Positions 1 to 8,814 of a stretch of DNA of 64,000 nucleotides are shown one piece after another. Below the pieces are notes generated by a model that was not told the DNA's origin, did no database searches, and saw nothing but the letters and a program-made list of their open reading frames with translations. Location: contig NC_013081.1 of assembly GCF_000142805.1 (NCBI RefSeq), forward strand, positions 1,054,001-1,118,000, written 5' to 3'. Both the position numbers and the translations under genes were made by a program. Each line of letters starts with the position of its first letter. The first letter of the stretch is position 1. The DNA comes from Lachancea thermotolerans CBS 6340. Lineage: Eukaryota > Ascomycota > Saccharomycetes > Saccharomycetales > Saccharomycetaceae.

Positions 1-261
1 GCGTGACTTGCAAACAAGACAAGACAAGACAAGAAAAGGGCTACTTGCCGCGAATGCGCGCGCAGGCCAGAGGGCCGATCCCGATACCCGCGAGCAAGAA
101 TCCTTCATCCGCGCTGTGCAGGAAGCCCGAGAACGCCGCCTCGCAGCGAGCGTCATGCCCCGGCAGAAGCGCGCTTGCCGCAGCTGCTCGTGTTCGCACC
201 CGAGCCCGAGCCCGAGCCCGAGTTCACTGCAGAGCCGCCGCCAGCACCGCTAACAACAAGA

Positions 262-717
262 ACCAGCTGCTGCATCGGCAGCAGTCCAGCTCTGCGGCTG
301 CAGTGGTGCTCTTGAGGCTTCTCGAGCACGAGAGCTCTTGTGTGTCTTTAAGTTCCTTGATTTAACCTTTTTTCCCTCTATTTTTTTCTGCTGGTGTTGA
401 TGCATGCCAGCATACCACAGCACGCACGAGCGCGAACGCGCGTGCGCAGGTGCGGGTCCGCGGGACAGAGCTCCGCGGGTGTTTTGGTATTTGAAAGCCA
501 GCGAGAAAGTGGCCCGTTCACTTCCATGCACGACGGGTGGCTCCAGAAGCGTAAGTTGCCCGAAAAAAAAATTGTACACATTCCTGCGGCTCTGCACCAG
601 CAATTAGCGGAATGCATGGCGCGGTCCGAGCGGCTGACCATTGTCCGAGGCATGCTTAGGCACACGCGAGGCATGCAGCTGGTGAGCACGCGCATCAGGC
701 GCGCGTATACGGCTGGT
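262..717. promoter_or_regulatory. Cluster of five Ace2/Swi5-type sites upstream of AMN1
   Basis: ACCAGC occurs at 262-267 and 596-601, and its complement GCTGGT at 390-395, 678-683 and 712-717. ACCAGC is the core recognised by the yeast daughter-specific factor Ace2 and by Swi5, and AMN1 is a known Ace2 target in S. cerevisiae. Five copies within about 460 bp is more than base composition alone predicts. Function here is inferred. Confidence 0.45.
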
Positions 718-1178
718 ACAGGAGCGAGACAGCTCGGCGAGTATTTCAGGGCCAAAACACCTGGGCCCCTTCACTGCAGGAATGTGATGTGCCGAAGCAG
801 GGCCGAGGGGCTCGGAGCGCGGCTGTGATGGGTTTTGTGCGTGTAGGCGGGTCAGTGTTGTGTGTATGTGTATGTGTATGTGTGTGCGGGCAGAAGGCCA
901 GCGCAGCTGGCCAGCAGAGCGGGCTAGTGCAGCGGGCCAGTGCAGGGGCGGCGGCGAGGACGGTTCAATCGCGTGCGCGAGAGGTCTCTATTTAAGCGGA
1001 AGACCGCACGGTGGTACCGCCGCGTCGCGCGCGCGAGGCCACCGTGTGCTGCTCCCCCGATTGCTGTTTCCGTGCCACGTACGCTGCCCGTCTCGTTCAT
1101 GAACTAGTGCCGGCCGGCCCCGCTTTCTAGTTTTTCTGTCTCTTCCTTCTCTGCCAGCGTGCTAGTGCCCCCCTTCCG

Positions 1179-1227
1179 CTCCTTTCTGTCGCTCTTTCTG
1201 CCGCTCTTTCTGCCGCTCTTTCTGCCA
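1179..1227. repeat. 12-bp CT-rich tandem repeat before AMN1
   Basis: The unit CTCTTTCTGCCG is repeated. Two perfect copies lie at 1192-1215, followed by a one-mismatch copy, and a diverged 13-bp copy precedes them. The tract lies 40-90 bp upstream of the AMN1 start, so it is probably in the 5' leader. Pyrimidine-rich tracts are common just upstream of yeast start codons. Confidence 0.7.
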
Positions 1228-1266
1228 CTCCTTGCCGTCTCTTTTCTCTGACCCGCCCTCCGCGCC

Positions 1267-2733
1267 ATGCTCACACCGGCGCCCTCTAGAAATGGCTCCT
1301 TCAAGCGTCAGCGCGACTCGGAGTCGCCGGCGGCTGCGCCCGCGCCGCCAGCCAAGAAGCCCGCCGCCGCGTGCAACGCGTGCAACGCTTGCGGGACGTG
1401 TGGCGAGTGCGACGTGTGCGACGGCCAGCGCGACGACGCCTGCGACCCGCCGCCCTTTATTCTTGGCGACCTGACGCCGCTCGCGACGCCCACCAAGCCC
1501 GCCACGCGCCGCGTCCCACGCCTCGAATCCCACTTCTCGGACCTCAAGCTCTGGTCGCCCACGCGCGGTAGGCCGCCACGCCGCGAGCACGCTATCTTCC
1601 GCACGCCAGAGGTCGTTGACCGAATTATGCGCTTTGTGGACGCGGCACGCGCCATCCCACGCGAAAAACCCCGCCATCGCCGCAAGCCGCAGTCCCTGTC
1701 GCACGCGCTCCTGATGTACGACGGCGACCAGGCCAAGGCCGTGCAGGCCTGGCACGAGACGTCTGCCGCAGGCCGCTCGCAATCGGCGCCCGCGCTCCAG
1801 GAGCCCGGGCTCGCGCCCTGCCTGCTCGTCAATAAGCTGTGGCATGCGGCGGCTCTCGCGATCATCACGGAGAACCTCGCATTCGCCGACCACCGCCGGT
1901 TCCGCCAGCTCGCTGCGTGCCCGCGCCAGCAGCGCGCGCGCTTTTCGCGGCCCGCGTCCTTCGTTCTGCATAAGCTTAGTCGGCTGACGCAGGGCGAACT
2001 CGACGCTGTCGCGCCGCTTGTAGCATCCGAAAAACTACGGTGGCTCGAGCTCTACATATGCCCCAAGGTGCTGCCGCCCGTGCCCGTGTTCCAGCACTCG
2101 CGTAACATCGAGAAGCTTGTTCTCCCGGGCAACCGTCTACTCACCGACGAATTTATCATGAAGATCGCGCCACACCTGGGGAAGCTGCGCGTGCTGGACC
2201 TCCGCGCCTGTGACCAGATCACCGATGGCGCCGTGCTGTCCATCACCTCGAACTGCCCGCTCCTCGAGGTCTGCAATCTCGGTCGTCACCGCAACGGCGC
2301 GGCCATCACCAGTGTCTCGCTCGTCGCCCTGGCCCGCAACACTAACATCGACACTGTGGGTGCCGCGGGCTGTCATGTCACGGACGCGGGCGTCTGGGAG
2401 CTGGCCATGCACCGCGGTGCGCACATCCGCCGCCTTTCGCTTAACAACTGCCGTTTGCTCACCAACAACTCCGTCCCGGCGCTGCTCTCAATGAACTACT
2501 TTCCTCAGCTATCTGTCCTGGAAATAAGGGACGTCAAGCATATCACAAACCTCCGGCCTATCGTCGCCTACACCAGCGCGAAACGCGCCCTCGGCTTCCC
2601 CGTTTTGGTTGAGGGTGGCGAGCGCATCGACCTTCTAATCAAGGAAGAGGAATGGAGGATGGAACGCGAACGCTCCGCCAGGGTCCTCGCAGCCCTCTCA
2701 CAGTGGGTCAACGAGGAGGACCCGCAAGACTAA
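1267..2733 (+). CDS. AMN1: Amn1, antagonist of mitotic exit network (leucine-rich repeat protein)
   Basis: Amn1 is a daughter-cell protein that blocks mitotic exit signalling by binding Tem1, and it also promotes turnover of Ace2, which controls cell separation. The 488-residue product has a basic, proline-rich N-terminus and then an LRR array of the AMN1/RNI type in the C-terminal half. Repeat signatures such as LVLPGNRLLTDEFI, LDLRACDQITDGAV and LSLNNCRLLTNNSV are visible. The length is somewhat below the S. cerevisiae protein (549). Residues 36-51 form an unusual run with Cys at every third position. Its position beside IFA38 and CDC28 matches YBR158W. Codon use is strongly GC-rich, like the neighbouring genes to 8.1 kb. 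The start is the first ATG after a CT-rich leader. Confidence 0.93.
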   Translation: MLTPAPSRNGSFKRQRDSESPAAAPAPPAKKPAAACNACNACGTCGECDVCDGQRDDACDPPPFILGDLTPLATPTKPATRRVPRLESHFSDLKLWSPTRGRPPRREHAIFRTPEVVDRIMRFVDAARAIPREKPRHRRKPQSLSHALLMYDGDQAKAVQAWHETSAAGRSQSAPALQEPGLAPCLLVNKLWHAAALAIITENLAFADHRRFRQLAACPRQQRARFSRPASFVLHKLSRLTQGELDAVAPLVASEKLRWLELYICPKVLPPVPVFQHSRNIEKLVLPGNRLLTDEFIMKIAPHLGKLRVLDLRACDQITDGAVLSITSNCPLLEVCNLGRHRNGAAITSVSLVALARNTNIDTVGAAGCHVTDAGVWELAMHRGAHIRRLSLNNCRLLTNNSVPALLSMNYFPQLSVLEIRDVKHITNLRPIVAYTSAKRALGFPVLVEGGERIDLLIKEEEWRMERERSARVLAALSQWVNEEDPQD

Positions 2734-2948
2734 TCTATTGCATACAAACACAAGTAAATATTTTAAAATTCGCTAGTTTCAACTCGTCGTCCGTGGCCCA
2801 CGGGCCGTTCGGAGAAGTCATCTTAAAGCTTGTTCTTCTGTCCCTGACGCACTGTGCTTGTAATATATTGAAATTAATAACTTTTCCTGATAATACTGAA
2901 CTAACTTACTTCGTGAGATATCACGTCAAAGACAAAATCAGTGCATGA

Positions 2949-3703
2949 ATGAGCTACTCTGGCGATTAGTATGTTGAATACGAGATCTTTTCGTCTGGCT
3001 GGTGGGAGATCCAGCCGACGTATTCCCTTCCACCGCTTTACTAACTTGGATTTCTCGTCTGTGCAGTTCTGGAAACAGGCATCCATACAACAGCTACAGA
3101 GGCGGCTACCGCGGCCGTCCCTACCGCGGAGGGCGTGGCGGCAGTAGTTACAACAGCCCGGGAAGATACCAGAACTCGTATAACTATGGCGAGAGCCCTT
3201 CTGGCTACTACGGCGGTGGTCAGCACTACCATGCGAACTACAGAGGTGAGAGCTACGCCCCACAGCGAGGGGGTTACTACAACGGGGGTCGCGGCGCGCA
3301 CTCCGATGGCTATGCCAACCGCTACGAGAAGCGCCACAACTCCGGCTCGCGCGACCGGTGGACGCCTTCTTTGGCGCAGGGCGAGCGCCCTCTCGAGGCC
3401 CCCGCGCCGCCATCTCCCGCGTATGAGCCGGCCCGCCCCGCGCCCTCCAGGTTCCGCTCCACGGAGTCGCCATTTTACTACCTCACGGGTCTTGACCAGT
3501 CCTCGGAAAACGAACAAGAGCTCCTACGGATACGCAACCTTTTCAAAGAAGACGACTCCATCGACGCCAGGTTGCAGGAGCAGAAGCTGCAGCTGTGCAA
3601 GAGCGAGCTGGAACTGGGCCTGCTGAGCACTCAGTGCGAAAAGGACGCCCTCAACGTCCAACTGACCCAGGAAAACCTCGACGCGCTGCTTTTGATGCAG
3701 TGA
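2949..3703 (+). CDS. LGE1: Lge1, Bre1 partner in H2B ubiquitination (spliced gene)
   Basis: Lge1 works with the E3 ligase Bre1 and with Rad6 to monoubiquitinate histone H2B. Its N-terminal Tyr/Gly/Arg-rich disordered region forms condensates and its C-terminal coiled coil binds Bre1. Both parts are visible: a low-complexity region of YRGG/RGG-like repeats over about residues 10-110, and a charged helical segment over the last 70 or so residues. The gene needs an intron. Exon 1 is 2949-2968, with 5' splice site GTATGT at 2969-2974, branch point TACTAAC at 3039-3045 and 3' CAG ending at 3066. Exon 2 is 3067-3703. The joined product starts MSYSGDYSGNRHPYNS and is 218 aa, shorter than the S. cerevisiae protein (332). 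YPL055C is the expected neighbour on the second syntenic track. Identification rests on composition, coiled coil and synteny. Confidence 0.85.
2969..3066 (+). other. LGE1: Spliceosomal intron of LGE1
   Basis: The intron is 98 nt, with GTATGT at the 5' end, a perfect TACTAAC branch site at 3039-3045 and a pyrimidine-rich stretch ending in GTGCAG at 3066. The branch-site A lies 22 nt before the 3' end. It interrupts a tyrosine codon (TA|T) after only six full codons. Unspliced, the downstream frame reads upstream into sequence with no protein character. Confidence 0.9.
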
Positions 3704-3891
3704 CGATGTTCCCAGCAGTCTCGGTGGTTCGTTTCTGCATATGTATATAGCTGAGATTGGGTGATACGCATGCTGGCTGGTTGGCGTGCTAGTCAGTGGT
3801 GCTAATAAACTGGGGCACGGCTGTGTTGTCTCACTGTGGGTCCATTATATAGCGGTTTTAATGAAATAATTTGATACAACAGGAAAAGAAC

Positions 3892-4977
3892 ATGGCTTTC
3901 CCTTGGCATCTCAGTAAAAAACAAAGACCAACCAAAGCTGAAGAGATGAGCTTCACCGAGCAATTCCTAGCACTTGGCTCCAACAACAAAATAACCAATG
4001 CGCTTTTGTGGGGCATCTTCGCCGTTGGCGTGTTGAAAGCTACCACTTTCGTGTTGAGTTTGTCCAGCTTGGTCGCAGACTTGTTTGTCCTGCCAGGCGT
4101 GAGCTTCTCCAAGTATGGTGCCAAGAAGGGCAAGTACTGTGTTGTCACTGGTGCCAGTGACGGAATTGGCAAGGAATACGCACGCCAGTTGGCCAAGCGC
4201 GGGTTCAACTTGATCCTCATCTCGCGCACTCTTTCGAAACTGGAGGCATTGAAGGCGGATTTCGAGAGCGCGTTCGGCGTGCAGGTCAAGGTTTTGGCCA
4301 TTGACATCGCACAGGATTCGCCCGAGAACTACTCCAAGATCCGGGACATCTGCGCGGGGCTTCCTGTGACAGTTTTGATCAACAACGTGGGCCAGAGCCA
4401 CAGCATCCCTGTGCCCTTCTTGGAGACGGAGGAGGACGAGATGCGCAACATCATCACCATCAACACGACCGCGACGCTCAAGATCACCCAACTGGTTGCT
4501 CCCTTGATTGTGCAGAACGCCAAGGAATCCCGCTGCAGAGGTCTCATTTTGACGATGGGTTCTTTCGGCGGCCTGCTCCCCACCCCTCTCCTCGCCACCT
4601 ACTCTGGCTCCAAGGCCTTTTTGCAAGCGTGGTCCGCCGCGCTAGCTGGCGAGCTGAAACCCCAGAACGTCGACGTTGAGATCGTGCTGTCGTACTTGGT
4701 CACCAGCGCGATGTCGAAGGTCCGCAGATCCTCGGCGATGATCCCCAGCCCAGCGCAGTTCGTGGCCGCGACGCTCAAGAGCGTGGGCCGCCGCTCGGGC
4801 GCGCAGGAGCGGTTCGCGACGATGACTCCATACTGGTCGCACGCGCTGTACCACTTCCTGATCGAAAACACGGTCGGCGTCTACAGCAAGGCGGCCAACA
4901 CGATCAACTACACCTTCCACAAGAGCATTCGGACGCGCGCGCTGCGCAAGGCCGCCAGACAGGCCAAGCACGAGTGA
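3892..4977 (+). CDS. IFA38: Ifa38, 3-ketoacyl-CoA reductase of very-long-chain fatty acid elongation
   Basis: This ER membrane enzyme of the short-chain dehydrogenase family reduces 3-ketoacyl-CoA with NADPH in the fatty-acid elongase cycle that feeds sphingolipids. An N-terminal membrane segment comes first. The cofactor loop TGASDGIG follows, then NNVGQSHS, the catalytic Ser region LTMGSFGG, and YSGSK with the catalytic Tyr and Lys. The C-terminus is rich in Lys and Arg. ATG 3892 is the first in-frame start (361 aa). ATG 3946 would give 343 aa, closer to the S. cerevisiae length (347), and a TATA-like ATATA at about 3846 allows either. The order with AMN1 and CDC28 matches YBR159W. Confidence 0.94.
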   Translation: MAFPWHLSKKQRPTKAEEMSFTEQFLALGSNNKITNALLWGIFAVGVLKATTFVLSLSSLVADLFVLPGVSFSKYGAKKGKYCVVTGASDGIGKEYARQLAKRGFNLILISRTLSKLEALKADFESAFGVQVKVLAIDIAQDSPENYSKIRDICAGLPVTVLINNVGQSHSIPVPFLETEEDEMRNIITINTTATLKITQLVAPLIVQNAKESRCRGLILTMGSFGGLLPTPLLATYSGSKAFLQAWSAALAGELKPQNVDVEIVLSYLVTSAMSKVRRSSAMIPSPAQFVAATLKSVGRRSGAQERFATMTPYWSHALYHFLIENTVGVYSKAANTINYTFHKSIRTRALRKAARQAKHE

Positions 4978-5133
4978 CCGGTGGGTCCGAATCAGGTGCC
5001 CGTGAGCGCAGCTCGTTCGTACACGGTGTTTTAGTAAATTTTGGATATATAACCATTTATAGGCAAACATCTCAGATCAACACTCAAAAGGCCCCATCGT
5101 CAACGCGCGGGAATCGAGTCAGCAGCACCGAGG

Positions 5134-6030
5134 ATGACTGAATTGGCCAACTACAAGCGCCTGGAGAAGGTCGGCGAGGGCACGTATGGTGTCGTGTACA
5201 AAGCGCTGGACCTGAGGCACGGTCAGCGGGTTGTGGCCCTGAAGAAAATCCGGCTGGAGAGCGAGGACGAGGGCGTGCCCAGCACGGCGATCCGCGAGAT
5301 TTCGCTGCTCAAGGAGCTCAAGGACGACAACATCGTGCGCCTGTACGACATCGTGCACTCGGACGCGCACAAGCTGTATCTGGTGTTCGAGTTCCTGGAC
5401 CTGGACCTCAAGCGGTACATGGAGGCGATCCCCAAGGAGCAGCCGCTGGGCGACAACATCATCAAGAAGTTCATGATGCAGCTGTGCAAGGGCATCGCCT
5501 ACTGCCACTCGCACCGCATCCTGCACCGCGACCTGAAGCCGCAGAACCTGCTGATCAACCGCGACGGCAACATGAAGCTGGCGGACTTCGGCCTGGCCCG
5601 CGCCTTCGGCGTGCCGCTGCGTGCCTACACCCACGAGATCGTCACGCTGTGGTACCGCGCGCCCGAGGTCCTGCTGGGCGGCAAGCAGTACTCCACAGGC
5701 GTGGACATCTGGTCCATCGGCTGCATCTTCGCCGAGATGTGCAACCGCAAGCCCATCTTCAGCGGCGACAGCGAGATCGACCAGATCTTCAAGATCTTCC
5801 GCGTGCTGGGTACCCCGAGCGAGGCCGTGTGGCCGGACATCGTCTACCTGCCGGACTTCAAGCCCAAGTTCCCCAAGTGGCACCCCAAGGACCTCCAGCA
5901 GGTCGTACCATCGCTGGACGAGCATGGCATCGACCTGCTGCAGAAGCTGCTGACCTACGACCCGATAAATAGGATCAGCGCGAAGCGCGCCGTCATGCAC
6001 CCGTACTTCCAGGGCCGCGCGGACGCGTGA
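5134..6030 (+). CDS. CDC28: Cdc28/Cdk1 cyclin-dependent kinase
   Basis: This is the master cell-cycle kinase, activated by G1 and B-type cyclins. The 298-residue product equals the usual length. Visible are the glycine loop [10 protein letters not shown] with the inhibitory Thr18-Tyr19 pair, the ATP lysine at about 37, and the PSTAIRE cyclin-binding helix at 49-55. The catalytic loop HRDLKPQN, the DFG motif and the activation loop [14 protein letters not shown], with its CAK-phosphorylated Thr, are also present. The N-terminus is two to three residues shorter around positions 3 and 30 than in S. cerevisiae and the tail is slightly longer. Codon third positions are mostly G or C (21 of the first 26 codons after the start), unlike genes further right. 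Position matches YBR160W. Confidence 0.98.
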   Translation: MTELANYKRLEKVGEGTYGVVYKALDLRHGQRVVALKKIRLESEDEGVPSTAIREISLLKELKDDNIVRLYDIVHSDAHKLYLVFEFLDLDLKRYMEAIPKEQPLGDNIIKKFMMQLCKGIAYCHSHRILHRDLKPQNLLINRDGNMKLADFGLARAFGVPLRAYTHEIVTLWYRAPEVLLGGKQYSTGVDIWSIGCIFAEMCNRKPIFSGDSEIDQIFKIFRVLGTPSEAVWPDIVYLPDFKPKFPKWHPKDLQQVVPSLDEHGIDLLQKLLTYDPINRISAKRAVMHPYFQGRADA

Positions 6031-7062
6031 TGAGGACGCGCCGCCGGCACCACACAATCGCGCACCCGCGCCATGCCGCTCGACGCCGGCCACCGGACGG
6101 TGCCCGCTCACCGCGCAGGGACCCGTACAGGGTCCCGAGTCCTGCGCGCCCGCCGTCACGTGCCCGGCCTCGTAACCCATTCGTTACTCATTTCGTAACT
6201 CGCTTCGTAACTCACTTCGTAACTCACTTCGTAACTCACCTCCCTCCCGGCCTCGCACCGCCATTCGTGCCGCGCGATCGCCCGCGCCTCCCCGCCCCCA
6301 TTACCGCTTACGGCAATCGCCCCACTTGCGGCAACCTTCCTCTTCGAGCAACATCCGCCTCCGCCCCCCTACGTCATACGTTATCTTTCTTTTTCGACAC
6401 CGCCACTTCGCCACGTGACCACCGTGCCCCGCGATCGCATATCTTCCCCGCGTCCCTCACCGCGCTTCACCAGCTTGGACCTCGTAGGCCAAGCCTTCCA
6501 AGTAGCGCGCACGCCACGCAGAAAAAGCGCGTGAGATGAGCAAATGCTCCGCCCGTGCAGCGGCCGTTCACGGCCGCCGGCGGCACGGCAGATACGCGGC
6601 TGGGTTTAGCTGGTCGCGGAAGCGTGGCGGAAACGCGGCGGAACGCGGGCTGGCGCGGCGATTAGGTAGTTACGTAAGTGGTTCCCGTTTTGGGATGTGC
6701 CGTGTGGCGCGACAGAGATGTGTCGTCACCGCGTACGAACGTGGCTCATGAGTTTTTCATCTTAAATACCGACAACACACGGGCTATAAACCCCACCATT
6801 TTCCAGGCTAGTGGAAGTCGTAAGTCACCGACAGAAAAAATACACGCGCGCCTGCTACAAAGCGCACCGACCCCAGCCGCCCGACACAGCCGCAGCTCAC
6901 ACCCCGAGACTCTTCTCGCGCCGCCCCCATTCGCACGAAACAGGGCCGCCCACCGCATTCCCCCATCGCCAGCCGCATCTCCCGCGTGAAGCCAGGCCTG
7001 CTCCCGCCGGACTCCTAGCCCGCGAAGCCGCTCCTACCAACACACACTCTCTCGCCCGCACA
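6031..7062. other. CDC28-CSH1/SUR1 intergenic region
   Basis: This region of about 1 kb is GC-rich and has no credible gene. It holds a five-copy 12-bp tandem repeat at 6180-6239, two CACGTG E-boxes (6157-6162 in the context GTCACGTG, and 6412-6417) and a TATAAA at about 6785 that could serve the downstream gene. The open frames here are arginine- and proline-rich by-products of composition. Confidence 0.6.
6180..6239. repeat. 12-bp tandem repeat, five copies
   Basis: The unit TTCGTAACTCAC is repeated five times. The three right-hand copies (6204-6239) are identical. The two left-hand copies differ at one to two bases each. It lies 150 bp downstream of the CDC28 stop, outside any recognisable gene. 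No known yeast factor site was recognised in the unit. Confidence 0.9.
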
Positions 7063-8157
7063 ATGCGCCGCGAGCTCAAGTACCTCGTGTACTCGCACCT
7101 CGCCCTGGTGGCAGTGCTACTATATTTGACATTCGACCTGCTGACGCTCGCTATCGACGACACGTTCCAAGACGCGCTGCTGGAGGTGGACCTCAGGCCG
7201 CCGCCCGAGGCCGAGGCCAAGCCGCAGCTGATTCCCAAGATCATCCACCAGACGTACAAGACCGAGGACATCCCGGAGCAGTGGCGCGAGGGCCAGCAGC
7301 GCTGCGTCGACCTGCACCCGGACTACGAGTACCACCTGTGGACCGACGAGACCGCGCGCGAGTTCATCCGCGAGGAGTACCCGTGGTTCCTGGACACGTT
7401 CGATGGGTACCGCTACCCAATCCAGCGCGCGGACGCTATCCGCTACTTCCTGCTGTCGCACTTTGGCGGCGTGTACATCGACCTGGACGACGGGTGCGAG
7501 CGCAAGCTCGACCCGCTGTTGACCGTACCTGCGTTCGTACGCAAGACCTCACCTACAGGTATCTCCAACGACGTCATGGGCTCCGTTCCCCACCATCCGT
7601 TCTTCCTAAAGGTCCTCGACTCGCTGGAGAAGTACGACCGCAACTGGCTGGTGCCCTACATCACCATCATGTTCTCCACGGGTCCGCTCTTCGTGAGCGT
7701 AATCTGGAAACAGTACAAGAGGTGGGGCGTCCCCGACAACGGCGTGGTCCGCATCCTCCAGCCCGCCGACTACAAAAAGCACACCTACTCGTTTTTCTCT
7801 ATATCCAGAGGCTCCTCCTGGCACTTGGACGACGCCCACTTCATCAAGTCGCTGGCCAACCACATCCTGGCCTGCGTGGTCCTGGGGTTCATCGTCGCCT
7901 TCATTGTCCTGTACGCAGAGTACTGCTTCTACTGCTGGCTCGGCGCCGGCGGTGGAGCCCGCCGCATCGGCAAGGCTGTCAGACGCGTCTTGTCGTGGGT
8001 CGGTATCACCTCCGATCTATCTTCCGGTTCTGAGACCCTAGAAATGAATTCCGAGTACAGACGTCTACGCAAAGACTCGAACCTACCGGTGAATATCGTC
8101 ATTCCGGACTTGGAAGATAATGTCTCGGAGCATTACACTGATCTGAGCGATAAATGA
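7063..8157 (+). CDS. CSH1: Csh1/Sur1-type inositolphosphorylceramide mannosyltransferase
   Basis: This is the catalytic subunit that transfers mannose from GDP-mannose to inositolphosphorylceramide in the Golgi, acting with the regulator Csg2. The 364-residue protein has an N-terminal membrane helix (about 9-30), a glycosyltransferase-32 domain with the DxD-type motif in YIDLDDGCERK, and a second membrane segment near residues 265-295. S. cerevisiae has two duplicates, CSH1 (YBR161W) and SUR1 (YPL057C). Both map to the two chromosomes syntenic with this window, so this gene is the single pre-duplication representative of both. The start is the ATG before a typical type II anchor, and upstream in-frame sequence has no ATG. 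Confidence 0.93.
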   Translation: MRRELKYLVYSHLALVAVLLYLTFDLLTLAIDDTFQDALLEVDLRPPPEAEAKPQLIPKIIHQTYKTEDIPEQWREGQQRCVDLHPDYEYHLWTDETAREFIREEYPWFLDTFDGYRYPIQRADAIRYFLLSHFGGVYIDLDDGCERKLDPLLTVPAFVRKTSPTGISNDVMGSVPHHPFFLKVLDSLEKYDRNWLVPYITIMFSTGPLFVSVIWKQYKRWGVPDNGVVRILQPADYKKHTYSFFSISRGSSWHLDDAHFIKSLANHILACVVLGFIVAFIVLYAEYCFYCWLGAGGGARRIGKAVRRVLSWVGITSDLSSGSETLEMNSEYRRLRKDSNLPVNIVIPDLEDNVSEHYTDLSDK

Positions 8158-8814
8158 TTGAATGATAGTAGAAAAAATTAAAAAGAAAAGCAAAAGATAT
8201 CCGTTAGTCTCAGAGCGATAGACTAAAAATAAACCGCCCACCCTTACCTCACACCTTCCCTTTCCTTCTTCCTCCCATTTCATCAACTTGAATCTTTGAA
8301 TAGATCATCAAAAACCCAAAAACACTCAAAAAAAATCCCTAGAACTACTGAATCATGAAGTCTTGGCCTACTTTTCGCTGTGCCCTGAAATTCTGAACTT
8401 TGGTTTCAACTCTCTTCCCGTTGTCATTTTTACCAAGCATGAAAACGAGCTAGACACTCGCTTTCCCACACTCGAATACGTTTTCTCTTTTTCTATTCAC
8501 TTTGGACCCATTTCTCCTGTTAACGATGTTCACGGTGGCTTTGAAATTTCAAGCTACTCCGTGTGTTTCTATACTGTTAAGTTGAGCTTTTTTTTTAGAG
8601 GGTATTCTTCAAACTTCCCTGATGTACCTTATGTATTATAAAGACGGCAATTTCATTGATTATACTTTTGGCGTGCTCTTTCTTCTAATAATAACCAATA
8701 TATTTATTCTTAACGCTGGTAAAGCTTACACACGCCAATACAACTGTTAGCTGAAAAAAACAATCTACATAATAATACAATGCCGAAGGAAATCGGCTAA
8801 TCCTGAAGAAAAAC
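8158..8814. other. Convergent gap between CSH1/SUR1 and TOS1
   Basis: AT-rich sequence of about 650 bp lies between two converging genes. It has poly-A/T runs and AATAAA-like signals suitable for 3' ends of both. The longest frame on the plus strand (8363-8641) lacks an ATG and matches nothing I know. No gene is called. Confidence 0.6.

Larger units (their letters stand above)
1..1266. other. AMN1 upstream region, no gene seen
   Basis: This GC-rich stretch holds no convincing gene. The open frames in it overlap one another in several frames, are rich in Arg, Ala and Ser, and resemble nothing I know. It contains a pentamer tandem ACAAG (14-33), a hexamer tandem CCCGAG (199-222), a TG/TATG-rich run (about 858-890) and a CT-rich 12-bp tandem (1179-1227). 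It also has five copies of the Ace2/Swi5-type hexamer ACCAGC or its complement. It most likely acts as the AMN1 promoter and leader. Confidence 0.6.

Noticed and set aside
1-365. Arg/Ala-rich frames at the left edge
   Set aside because: Two overlapping frames of equal quality, driven by simple repeats (ACAAG, CCCGAG).
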